A stretch of DNA of 64,000 bases from Gemmobacter nectariphilus DSM 15620. GTDB lineage: Bacteria > Pseudomonadota > Alphaproteobacteria > Rhodobacterales > Rhodobacteraceae. The position numbers and the translations under genes are program-made. This document shows, one piece after another, positions 52,901 through 61,157 of the stretch. The notes below the pieces were generated by a model. The model had not been told where the DNA came from and ran no database searches. It was given only the letters and a program-made list of their open reading frames with translations. Position 1 is the stretch's first letter. Each line of letters starts with the position of its first letter. The DNA lies in assembly GCF_000429765.1 (NCBI RefSeq), contig NZ_AUCM01000005.1, positions 124,001 to 188,000 of the forward strand. The letters are read 5' to 3'.

Positions 52901-55870
52901 ATGCTGACCAAACGCAAGGATTCCGCATCCCTTCAATCCGGCGGCGCGCTGGCGCAGGCCTTTGTCGGCATGGGGCAGCGCAAGCTGGACCGCCGGTCGT
53001 TCCTGCGCCGGTCGGGCGTCACAGTGGGCGGGCTGGCCGCGCTGTCCGCGCTGGCCCCGCGCATGTTCGCCCCGGCCGAAGCGGCAGCAGTGCATGACCA
53101 TTCCAAACCCGCCGAGCGGCTCAAGAACATGTGCACGCATTGCTCGGTCGGCTGTTCGGTGATCGCCGAGGTGCAGAACGGCGTCTGGGTCGGGCAGGAA
53201 CCTGCCTTTGAAAGCCCGATCAACCGCGGATCGCATTGCGCCAAGGGCGCCTCCTCGCGCGAGCTGGTGCATGGCGATCGCCGGCTGAAATACCCGATGA
53301 AGAAGGTCGGCGGCGACTGGGTCCGCATTTCGTGGGATCAGGCCATCGACGAGATCGGCGCCAAAATGCTGGAGATCCGCCAGAAATCCGGCGCGGATTC
53401 GGTCTATCTGCTGGGCTCGGCCAAGTTCACCAACGAGGCGGCCTATCTGTTCCGCAAGTTCGCCGCCTTCTGGGGCACCAACAATGTCGACCACCAGGCA
53501 CGGATCTGCCATTCGACCACCGTTGCGGGCGTGGCCAACACCTGGGGCTATGGCGCCCAGACCAACAGCTACAACGACATCCGCAACGCCAAGACCGTGA
53601 TCTTCATGGGCTCGAACGCGGCCGAGGCGCATCCGGTCGCCATGCAGCACATCCTGTCGGGCAAGGAAACCCAGCGCGCCAATGTCTTTGTGCTGGACCC
53701 GCGCTTCACCCGCACCGCCGCCCATGCGACCGAATACATCCGCATCCGCCCCGGCACCGACATTGCCGTGATCTGGGGCATCTTGTGGCATGTGTTCGAG
53801 AACGGCTGGGAAGACAAGGAGTATATCCGCAAGCGCGTCTATGGCTTTGACGAGGCGCGCAAGGAAATCTCGAAATGGACCCCCGCCGAGGTCGAGCGTG
53901 TGACCGGCATCAAGGGCGAGGTGCTGGAGCGCGTCGCCAGGACCTTTGCCCAGGAACGCCCCGCCACCTTCATCTGGTGCATGGGCGGCACGCAGCACAC
54001 GGTGGGCACCGCCAACGTGCGCGCCTATTGCACGCTGCTGCTGGCGACCGGCAACGTCGGGTCCATGGGCACCGGGGCGAACATCTTCCGCGGCCATACC
54101 AACGTGCAGGGCGCGACGGACATGGGCCTCGATGTGGGCAACCTGCCCTGCTATTACGGTCTGGCCGCCGGCGCGTGGAAACACTGGTCCCGCGTCTGGG
54201 GCGTGCCCTATGACTATCTGGTCAGCCGGTTCGACGAAGTGCCGGAAAAGCAGGGCCGCCCTGCCCGCACGCGCGAGCAGAACATGAACGTCTCGGGCAT
54301 CCCCTCGACCCGCTGGTTCGATGCGGCGCTGCTGCCGGCCGATGATGTGGACCAGGCCGACGGCATCAAGGCGATGGTCGTCTTCGGCCATGGTGCGAAC
54401 ACCATTCCCCGGATGAAATCCGCCCAGGAAGGGATGCACGCGCTGGATCTGCTGGTGGTGGCCGACCCGCACCCGACCAACTTCGCCTCGTTGCATTCGC
54501 GCGGCGACAACACCTATCTGCTGCCGATCTGCACCAACTTTGAAACCGCAGGGTCGCGCACCGCGTCCAACCGATCCGTGCAATGGGGCGAAAAGGTCGT
54601 CGATCCGATCTTTGAATCCGATACCGACTATGCGGTGATGTATCGGCTGGCTGAACGGCTTGGCTTTGCCCAGGAAATGTTCAAGCCCTACGAGATGGTG
54701 CAGGGCAAGTTTTCGGCTGAACCGACGGCAGAATCCATCCTGCGCGAGATCAACCGCGGCGGCTGGTCCACCGGCTATACCGGCCAGTCCCCGGAACGGC
54801 TCAAGGCGCATATGCGCAATCAGGACAAGTTCGACGTCATCACCCTGCGCGCCCCCAAGGACGACCCCGAGGTTGGCGGCGACTATTACGGCCTGCCCTG
54901 GCCGTGCTGGGGCACGCCCGAGATGAAGCATCCCGGCACCCATATCCTTTACAACCCCAACATTCCGGTAGCCGAAGGTGGCGGCGCCTTCCGCCCGCGC
55001 TTTGGGCTGGAACGCGAAGGGGTGTCCCTGCTGGCCGAGGACAGCTGGCCGGTGGGATCGGAAATTCAGGACGGCTATCCCGAATTCACCTATGCCGTGC
55101 TGCAAAAGCTGGGCTGGGACGCCGATCTGACGGCCGACGAGCTGGCGACCATCACCCGCATCGGTGGCGGCGATCCCGAGGCGATGGGCAAGGTGTCGTG
55201 GTCGATCGACCTGTCGGGCGGCATCCAGCGGGTGGCGATCAAGCACGGCTGCGTGCCCTTTGGCAACGGCAAGGCGCGGGTCGTCGCCTGGAACCTGCCT
55301 GACCCGGTGCCGGTCCACCGCGAGCCGATCTATACCCCGCGCCCCGATCTGGTCGCCGACTATCCCACGCGCGAAGACGGGCGCCAGATGCGGATGCCGA
55401 ACATCGGCTTCACCATCCAGTCCAAGGCGGTGCAGGACAAGGTGTTCGAACGCTTCCCGATCGTGCTGACCTCGGGCCGACTGGTCGAATTCGAAGGGGG
55501 CGGCGAGGAAACCCGATCCAACCCGTGGCTGGCCGAATTGCAGCAGGACATGTTCTGCGAGATCAACCCCAAGGATGCAGCCGCCCGCGGCATCACCGAT
55601 GGCGGCTGGGTCTGGGTCTATGGCACCGAGGGCAATTCCAAGGTGCGCGTCAAGGCGCTGGTCACCGAACGGGTGGCGCCGGGCGTGGCCTTCATGCCGT
55701 TCCACTTTGGCGGCTGGTTCATGGGCGAGGATCAGCGGGGCAACTATCCTGCCGGTGCCGACCCCATCGTGCTGGGCGAATCCGTCAACGCCGTGACCAC
55801 CTATGGCTATGACCCGGTGACCGGGATGCACGAAGGCAAGGCCGTGCTTTGCCAGATCGAAGCCGCGTAA
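52901..55870 (+). CDS. fdhA: Formate dehydrogenase catalytic subunit alpha (Mo/W-bis-MGD)
   Basis: A 989-residue periplasmic subunit that oxidises formate to CO2. The TAT motif is RRSFLRRSG (31-39). The [4Fe-4S] ligands are C78, C81, C85 and C113 (CTHCSVGC and SHCAKG). The metal ligand is cysteine 203 (RICHSTTVAG, codon TGC), not the selenocysteine of E. coli FdnG/FdoG. Downstream blocks such as KTVIFMGSNAAEAHPV and the molydopterin dinucleotide-binding C-terminus are intact. It belongs to the FDH3-like membrane class with fdhB and fdhC. tupBCA nearby makes tungsten use possible. Confidence 0.95.
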   Translation: MLTKRKDSASLQSGGALAQAFVGMGQRKLDRRSFLRRSGVTVGGLAALSALAPRMFAPAEAAAVHDHSKPAERLKNMCTHCSVGCSVIAEVQNGVWVGQEPAFESPINRGSHCAKGASSRELVHGDRRLKYPMKKVGGDWVRISWDQAIDEIGAKMLEIRQKSGADSVYLLGSAKFTNEAAYLFRKFAAFWGTNNVDHQARICHSTTVAGVANTWGYGAQTNSYNDIRNAKTVIFMGSNAAEAHPVAMQHILSGKETQRANVFVLDPRFTRTAAHATEYIRIRPGTDIAVIWGILWHVFENGWEDKEYIRKRVYGFDEARKEISKWTPAEVERVTGIKGEVLERVARTFAQERPATFIWCMGGTQHTVGTANVRAYCTLLLATGNVGSMGTGANIFRGHTNVQGATDMGLDVGNLPCYYGLAAGAWKHWSRVWGVPYDYLVSRFDEVPEKQGRPARTREQNMNVSGIPSTRWFDAALLPADDVDQADGIKAMVVFGHGANTIPRMKSAQEGMHALDLLVVADPHPTNFASLHSRGDNTYLLPICTNFETAGSRTASNRSVQWGEKVVDPIFESDTDYAVMYRLAERLGFAQEMFKPYEMVQGKFSAEPTAESILREINRGGWSTGYTGQSPERLKAHMRNQDKFDVITLRAPKDDPEVGGDYYGLPWPCWGTPEMKHPGTHILYNPNIPVAEGGGAFRPRFGLEREGVSLLAEDSWPVGSEIQDGYPEFTYAVLQKLGWDADLTADELATITRIGGGDPEAMGKVSWSIDLSGGIQRVAIKHGCVPFGNGKARVVAWNLPDPVPVHREPIYTPRPDLVADYPTREDGRQMRMPNIGFTIQSKAVQDKVFERFPIVLTSGRLVEFEGGGEETRSNPWLAELQQDMFCEINPKDAAARGITDGGWVWVYGTEGNSKVRVKALVTERVAPGVAFMPFHFGGWFMGEDQRGNYPAGADPIVLGESVNAVTTYGYDPVTGMHEGKAVLCQIEAA

Positions 55871-55886
55871 GGGAGGAACCACCGAA

Positions 55887-56489
55887 ATGGCCCGCATGAA
55901 ATTCCTCTGTGACGCGGATCGCTGCATCGAATGCAACGCCTGCGTCACGGCCTGCAAGAACGAACACGAGGTGCCATGGGGCATCAACCGGCGCCGTGTC
56001 GTGACCATCAACGATGGCCTGCCGGGCGAGCGGTCGGTGTCCATGGCCTGCATGCATTGCACCGATGCGCCCTGCGCGCAGGTCTGCCCGGTGAACTGCT
56101 TCTACACCACCAATGACGGGGTGGTCCTGCACAACAAGGACACCTGCATCGGCTGCGGCTATTGCTTCTACGCCTGTCCCTTTGGCGCGCCCCAGTATCC
56201 CAAGGTCTCCAACTTCGGATCGCGCGGCAAGATGGACAAATGCACCTATTGCTCGGGCGGCCCCGAAGAGGATCTGTCGGTCGAGGAATACGAGAAATAC
56301 GGCGCGAACCGTCTGGCCGAAGGCAAGCTGCCGCTATGTGCCGAAATGTGCTCCACCAAATCGCTGCTGGCCGGTGACGGGGACATCATCGCCGAAATCT
56401 ACCGCGAACGTGTCGTCACGCGCGGCTATGGCTCGGGCGCCTGGGGCTGGAAGACGGCCTACGGCGCAGCCATCGACGTATCGGCCTGA
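55887..56489 (+). CDS. fdhB: Formate dehydrogenase iron-sulfur subunit beta
   Basis: A 200-residue ferredoxin subunit carrying electrons from FdhA to the cytochrome b. Four cysteine clusters are seen: CIECNACVTACKNE, CMHCTDAPCAQVCPV, CIGCGYCFYACPF, and one combining KCTYC with CAEMCSTKSLL. It matches the FDH3 beta type, without the C-terminal membrane anchor of FdoH. The start is 16 bases after fdhA with GGGAGG upstream. Confidence 0.94.
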   Translation: MARMKFLCDADRCIECNACVTACKNEHEVPWGINRRRVVTINDGLPGERSVSMACMHCTDAPCAQVCPVNCFYTTNDGVVLHNKDTCIGCGYCFYACPFGAPQYPKVSNFGSRGKMDKCTYCSGGPEEDLSVEEYEKYGANRLAEGKLPLCAEMCSTKSLLAGDGDIIAEIYRERVVTRGYGSGAWGWKTAYGAAIDVSA

Positions 56490-56503
56490 GGGGGGAACGG
56501 ACC

Positions 56504-57511
56504 ATGACCAGAACCACCACCCGGATCATCGCCGCGCTGGCCGCCATCGGCCTTGGCGCCGGACGGGCCGCCGCGCAATCGACCGAGGCGATCAACCCGA
56601 CCGCCCGATCCGTCACCGAAGGTCAGTTGCTGGACGCGCTGAAATTCGGCGACACCATCCGCGGGCGCATCACCATTCCGAACCAGAGCGCCGCCGATCT
56701 GGAAAAGCCCACCAACAAGGTCTGGATGTGGCTGAACCTTGAGGTGATCGACTGGGTCATCATTGCCGCCGTGCTGGTGACCCTGGCCGTCGTCGTGATC
56801 TTCTATCTGCGCATCGGGCGGCTGGAGATCGACAAGGGCCGCTCGGGCCGCACCATCACCCGGTTCAACATCTTTGAACGGGTGATGCACTGGACCATGG
56901 CGTCCAGCTTTGTGGTGCTGGCGCTCAGCGGGCTGAATGTGGCCATCGGGCGCTATGTCGTGCAGCCCTGGCTGGGCGAGGCGGCCTTTGGCACCGCGAC
57001 CCATTGGGGCAAGCTGGCGCACAACTATCTGGCATGGCCCTTCATGCTGTGCGTCGTACTGACCTTCCTGGTCTGGGTGCGCCACAACATGCCGTCGCGG
57101 CTGGACATTGCCTGGTTCAAGGCGGGCGGCGGGCTTTTGAAGAACGGCGCCCATCCGCCGGCAACGAAGTTCAACGCGGGGCAAAAGGTCGTGTTCTGGG
57201 CCGTCGTCCTTGGCGGCTCGGCGGTCGCGGTGACGGGTCTTGCGCTGATGTTCCCCTATCTGCTGGGCAGCCCGCTGCAATGGCAGGCCGCGCAGGTCGT
57301 GCATGCCCTGGCCGCCGCCGGGCTGATCGCCATGACCATCGGCCACATCTACATCGCCACTGCCGGGTCCGAAGGCGCGCTCGAGGCCATGACCACTGGC
57401 GAGGTGGATGTGAACTGGGCCGAGCAGCACCATTCGCTGTGGCTCAAGGAAGAAATGGCCAAGGGGACGACGCCCCGCACACCGCCAACGGGCGCGACCC
57501 CGGCGGAATAG
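56504..57511 (+). CDS. fdhC: Formate dehydrogenase cytochrome b556 subunit gamma
   Basis: A 335-residue membrane subunit that passes electrons to quinone. A signal peptide (near residues 1-25) precedes a periplasmic segment and four helices, beginning VIIAAVLVTLAVVVIFY. Likely heme histidines are in FNIFERVMHWTM, HWGKLAHNYLAW, VVHALAAAG and IGHIYIA. The C-terminal part NWAEQHHSLWLKEE is typical of the family. Fourteen bases separate it from fdhB. Confidence 0.93.
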   Translation: MTRTTTRIIAALAAIGLGAGRAAAQSTEAINPTARSVTEGQLLDALKFGDTIRGRITIPNQSAADLEKPTNKVWMWLNLEVIDWVIIAAVLVTLAVVVIFYLRIGRLEIDKGRSGRTITRFNIFERVMHWTMASSFVVLALSGLNVAIGRYVVQPWLGEAAFGTATHWGKLAHNYLAWPFMLCVVLTFLVWVRHNMPSRLDIAWFKAGGGLLKNGAHPPATKFNAGQKVVFWAVVLGGSAVAVTGLALMFPYLLGSPLQWQAAQVVHALAAAGLIAMTIGHIYIATAGSEGALEAMTTGEVDVNWAEQHHSLWLKEEMAKGTTPRTPPTGATPAE

Positions 57512-57514
57512 GTC

Positions 57515-58624
57515 ATGTCCACGACGGGCCATCCCTCGCAGACCGAAGGGCAGAGCGCAGAATTGCGCGCTGCCCTTTCGGGCATCGCGCTTCCGGGCGG
57601 CGATACGGGGCTTGGTGCGCGACTGGGCAACATCGTCTTTGACGGGGCGGGCAAGGTCAGTTTCTCGATCCGTGTCACGCCGGACGAGGCGGCCGCCTTT
57701 GAACCCGTCCGCGCCCAGGCGGAAACTGCGGCGCTGGCCCTGCCCGGCATCACCCGCGCGCTGGTCATGCTGACTGCCGAACGGGCCGAGCCGCCGCGCC
57801 TGACCGCCCCCGCCCCGCTGGCCGGGGTTGGCGCCGTCATTGCGGTCGCGTCGGGCAAGGGCGGGGTCGGGAAATCGACCACCACGGTCAGCCTGGCGCT
57901 TGCGCTGCGGCGGCTTGGGCTGACGGTGGGCATTCTGGATGCCGATGTCTATGGACCGTCTGTGCCGACCCTGCTGGGCCTGACCGGCAAGCCGCGCATG
58001 GCCGCCGACCGGCGCCGTCTGCTGCCGATGCAGGCCTGGGGGCTCAGCGCGCTGTCGGTTGGCAATCTGGTCGATCCCGATACCGCGATGATCTGGCGGG
58101 GGCCGATGATCACCTCGGCCATCGTTCAGCTGGTGACCGAGGTGGACTGGGGCCAACTGGATGTGCTGCTGGTGGACATGCCCCCCGGCACGGGCGATGC
58201 GCAGCTGGCGGTCGCGCAGAACAGCCCGCTCAAGGGGGCGGTCATCGTGTCCACCCCGCAGGACCTGGCGCTGATCGACGCAAGGCGCGGGATCGCGATG
58301 TTCCGCAAGCTGGATGTGCCGGTGCTGGGCGTGATCGAGAACATGTCGCAGTTCATCTGCCCCGATTGCGGCGGCCGGCACGAGGTGTTCGGCCATGGCG
58401 GCGCCAGGGCCGAGGCCGCGCGGATCGGCGTGCACTTTCTGGGGGCCGTGCCGCTGACGATGGACCTGCGCCGCTCGGCCGATCTGGGGCGCCCGCTGCT
58501 GGCCACCGACCCCGATGGCGCGGTGGGCATGGCCATGGCCGAAATCGCCGGGCGGCTGGCCCATGAAATGAAGGACCGGGCCTTGCTGACCGGCACGGCC
58601 ACGTCAAGGGGAGTATTCCGATGA
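57515..58624 (+). CDS. mrp: Mrp/NBP35-family iron-sulfur carrier ATPase
   Basis: A 369-residue P-loop ATPase of the Mrp/ApbC group. An N-terminal MIP18-like domain (about 1-100) is followed by the deviant Walker A SGKGGVGKST, the switch region DADVYGPSVP and VDMPPGTGDAQL. The CPDCGG motif near residue 290 binds the bridging [4Fe-4S] cluster in this family. It lies 3 bases after fdhC, so it is in the fdh operon, suggesting delivery of clusters to FdhA/FdhB (inference). A housekeeping role is also possible if no other copy exists. Confidence 0.9.
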   Translation: MSTTGHPSQTEGQSAELRAALSGIALPGGDTGLGARLGNIVFDGAGKVSFSIRVTPDEAAAFEPVRAQAETAALALPGITRALVMLTAERAEPPRLTAPAPLAGVGAVIAVASGKGGVGKSTTTVSLALALRRLGLTVGILDADVYGPSVPTLLGLTGKPRMAADRRRLLPMQAWGLSALSVGNLVDPDTAMIWRGPMITSAIVQLVTEVDWGQLDVLLVDMPPGTGDAQLAVAQNSPLKGAVIVSTPQDLALIDARRGIAMFRKLDVPVLGVIENMSQFICPDCGGRHEVFGHGGARAEAARIGVHFLGAVPLTMDLRRSADLGRPLLATDPDGAVGMAMAEIAGRLAHEMKDRALLTGTATSRGVFR

Positions 58625-58758
58625 AATCCGTGCTTCTGGGCTGCCTGGTGGCCGTGGTGCTGGCCATAGCCGCGCAAATGGTTCTGGATCGGGAACAGAT
58701 CGACGCTCAGACGATCTATGCGACCGGCGGTGTGCGCCTGACCGCTGCGGGGGATTAA
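58621..58758 (+). CDS. Small membrane peptide of the fdh operon (45 aa)
   Basis: Reads MKSVLLGCLVAVVLAIAAQM and then VLDREQIDAQTIYATGGVRL before TAAGD and a stop. One helix at residues 4-20 is followed by a short hydrophilic tail, consistent with an N-terminal signal-anchor. The ATG overlaps the mrp stop (ATGA), so translation is coupled and the gene is likely real. It ends 4 bases before the convergent mobB-moeA gene. I do not recognise the family. Confidence 0.72.
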   Translation: MKSVLLGCLVAVVLAIAAQMVLDREQIDAQTIYATGGVRLTAAGD

Positions 58759-58762
58759 GGCG

Positions 58763-60523
58763 TCACAGCCCGAAGCCGGACCACGGGATATAGCGCACCG
58801 GATCGCCGGGGCGGATGTCGGCAAATCCGTCCGGCAGTTCGACCAGACCATCCGCCCAGGACAGGCCAGAGACGCGGCCCGACCCTTCGGACGAAAACAC
58901 CTCGGCCCGGCCATCGGGTGCAAGGCGCGCGCGCAGGTATTCCCGCCGCCCGGCCTGTTTGACCCGCGCGAACCCCGCCGGCACGTCGAACCCGACCGGC
59001 GCGCGCCAGCCGGCGCCAGCCCGCTGGAACAGCGCGGGCACCGCAAAGACCAGCGTGCAGACCATCGCCGCCACCGGATTGCCCGGCAGACCGAACACCG
59101 GCACCCGCTGCCCGCCCGGCCCGCGCCAATGCGCCAGCGCCAGCGGGCGGCCTGGCTTGACCGCGATGCGCCAGTCCTGCAACTCGGCCTCGGCCCGCAG
59201 CAGGGCCGAGACATGATCCTCGTCGCCCTGCGAGGCCCCGCCCGAGGTCAGCACCGCATCCACGCGGCCGATTGCCCCGTCCAGCGCCGCGCGCAGATCA
59301 TCCGGCCGGTCGCGGCAGATGCCCAGATCGACCGGGATGAACCCCAGCCGCGCCAGCGCCGCCAGCAGCATCGGCCGGTTCGCATCGGGGATCGCGCCGG
59401 CCGGCAGCTCGGGCGTGTCATGCCCGACCAGTTCCTCGCCGGTCGACAGAACGCCGACCCGCAACCGGGGCCGCACACGCAAGGACGCGATCCCCAGCGC
59501 GGCGGCAAGCCCGATCTCTTGCGCGCGCAGCACCGTCCCGGCCCGCAGTGCGACCGTGCCCGCCGCCATATCCTCGCCTGCGGCACGGGTATTTGCCCCG
59601 CGCCTGGCCGGCGCACGGGCGATGGTCAGGCGCTCGCCCTCAAGGCGGGCATGTTCTTGCAAGGCCACCGTATCCACCCCCGGCGGCAAGATCGCCCCCG
59701 TCAGGATGCGCAGCGCCTGACCGGGCGGCAGAACGCCGGGCCATGGCTGACCTGCCGCCGCGCGGCCCATGGCAAGCGGCACCGGACCGGCCGCGAAATC
59801 GACCGTGCCGAACGCATAGCCATAGCCATCGACCGCCGAATTCGGCCGCGGCGGATGGCTGAGCCGGGCCAGCGCATCCTCGGCCAGCACATGGCCCGCG
59901 GCCTGCCACAGCGGCAGATCCAGCGCCCCCTCGATGGGCTGGATACCCGCCCGCAGCCGATCAAGCACCTGATCGACCGGCGTCCAGTCCACCCCCGGCG
60001 GCATCGACGAGGCACGGCGCCGCACCTTGTCCAGCCCGGTTTCGCGCAAGATGAAATCGGCCATCGCGGGAATGTCGTCGGGGGCAAAGACCGGCAGCCC
60101 CGTCCCCCCATCGCCCTGATCCGAGGCGAGCGCCCGGATCGCCGGAAACTCGGGCGCCAGCGGGGCGGTTCCGGTCGCCTGCCGCCAGACCTCGATCATC
60201 GGATGACCGGCCTGCTTGAACCCCTCGACCAGCACCAGATCGACACGTTCCAGCCGGGTCAGCAGCTGGTCCAGTTCCGGCTCGGGCGCCCCGCGCAGCT
60301 CGCGCATCAGCGCCCAGCGGCGGGGCGAGGCCAGCAGCACCTGCTGCGCCCCGGCCTCGCGGTGGCGGTGGCTGTCGCGGCCGGGCTGGTCGATGTCGGT
60401 GTCGTGATGGGCATGCTTGACGGTGGAAACCGTATGACCCCGCGCGGTCAGTTCCTCGATCAGGCGCACGACAAGCGTGGTCTTGCCCGAGTTCTTGCGC
60501 CCGGTGATCCCGAAAACCCTCAT
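58763..60523 (-). CDS. mobB-moeA: MobB-MoeA fusion (molybdopterin guanylylation adaptor and molybdotransferase)
   Basis: A 586-residue two-domain enzyme. Residues 1 to about 165 are MobB, a GTP-binding adaptor with Walker A GRKNSGKTT and ERVDLVLVEGFKQAGHP. Residues about 180-586 are MoeA, with HPPRPNSAVDGYGYAF, STGEELV, VDAVLTSGGASQGDEDH and VPVFGLPGNPVAAM. The fusion joins metal insertion to guanylylation for bis-MGD enzymes. It is the third MoeA-type domain in the window. It follows mobA by 13 bases. No terminator fits in the 4 bases before the convergent fdh operon end. Confidence 0.92.
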   Translation of the reverse strand: MRVFGITGRKNSGKTTLVVRLIEELTARGHTVSTVKHAHHDTDIDQPGRDSHRHREAGAQQVLLASPRRWALMRELRGAPEPELDQLLTRLERVDLVLVEGFKQAGHPMIEVWRQATGTAPLAPEFPAIRALASDQGDGGTGLPVFAPDDIPAMADFILRETGLDKVRRRASSMPPGVDWTPVDQVLDRLRAGIQPIEGALDLPLWQAAGHVLAEDALARLSHPPRPNSAVDGYGYAFGTVDFAAGPVPLAMGRAAAGQPWPGVLPPGQALRILTGAILPPGVDTVALQEHARLEGERLTIARAPARRGANTRAAGEDMAAGTVALRAGTVLRAQEIGLAAALGIASLRVRPRLRVGVLSTGEELVGHDTPELPAGAIPDANRPMLLAALARLGFIPVDLGICRDRPDDLRAALDGAIGRVDAVLTSGGASQGDEDHVSALLRAEAELQDWRIAVKPGRPLALAHWRGPGGQRVPVFGLPGNPVAAMVCTLVFAVPALFQRAGAGWRAPVGFDVPAGFARVKQAGRREYLRARLAPDGRAEVFSSEGSGRVSGLSWADGLVELPDGFADIRPGDPVRYIPWSGFGL

Positions 60524-60536
60524 CGCCCGTTCCCGC

Positions 60537-61157
60537 CTAGCCCGCCGTCATGCCTTGCCATATCCGCCGCGCCAGTTCCAGATCGGCCGGGGTATTGACG
60601 TTGAAGAACGGATCATGCGGGTCCGTGGCAAATTCCGCCAGCGCATAGCCATGCCGGTCGGCCCAGACGACCACTTTGGACACCCCGTCCTGCAACGCCG
60701 CCCGCAGATCGTCGCGCAGCGCCACGGGCCACAGGCCAAAGGTCGGCTGGCGGATCAGCCGCCCCTCTTCGCGCGTTGCGCACAGCGCGATGGGCTTGCC
60801 CTTGGCGCTGGCCGCCAGCCGCGCGCCCAGATCGTGCGGCACAAAGGGCGTGTCGGCCGCAGCCGTCAGCACATGGCTGAACCCGGCCGCCGCCGCATGA
60901 TCCATCCCGGCCAGGACCCCGGCCAGCGGCCCCGGATGCCCGGCGATACTGTCGGCAACCACCGGCAGACCCAGGTCTGCAAACCGCCCCGGATCGCCAT
61001 TCGCATTCAGCACCACGGCGCCGCATTGCGGGGTCAGGCGGCGGATCACCTCGGCGATCAGGCTCTGGCCGCCCAGATCCAGCCGCCCCTTGTCGCCCCC
61101 GCCCATGCGCCGGGCCTGCCCGCCCGCAAGGATGGTGCCCAGAACCCGCTCAGTCAT
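60537..61157 (-). CDS. mobA: Molybdenum cofactor guanylyltransferase MobA
   Basis: A 206-residue enzyme that adds GMP to Mo- or W-molybdopterin, giving MGD. The nucleotide motif is ILAGGQARRMGGGDKG near the N-terminus, with HPGPLAGVLAGMD and DTPFVPHDL farther on and a terminal DPFFNVNTPADLELA. The start at 61157 overlaps the fdhD 3' end by 8 bases; the longer frame is antisense noise. Required for FdhA. Confidence 0.93.
   Translation of the reverse strand: MTERVLGTILAGGQARRMGGGDKGRLDLGGQSLIAEVIRRLTPQCGAVVLNANGDPGRFADLGLPVVADSIAGHPGPLAGVLAGMDHAAAAGFSHVLTAAADTPFVPHDLGARLAASAKGKPIALCATREEGRLIRQPTFGLWPVALRDDLRAALQDGVSKVVVWADRHGYALAEFATDPHDPFFNVNTPADLELARRIWQGMTAG

Noticed and set aside
52865-56062. 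1065-codon open frame on the minus strand across fdhA
   Set aside because: Antisense to a complete FdhA. No domain or start context is recognisable.
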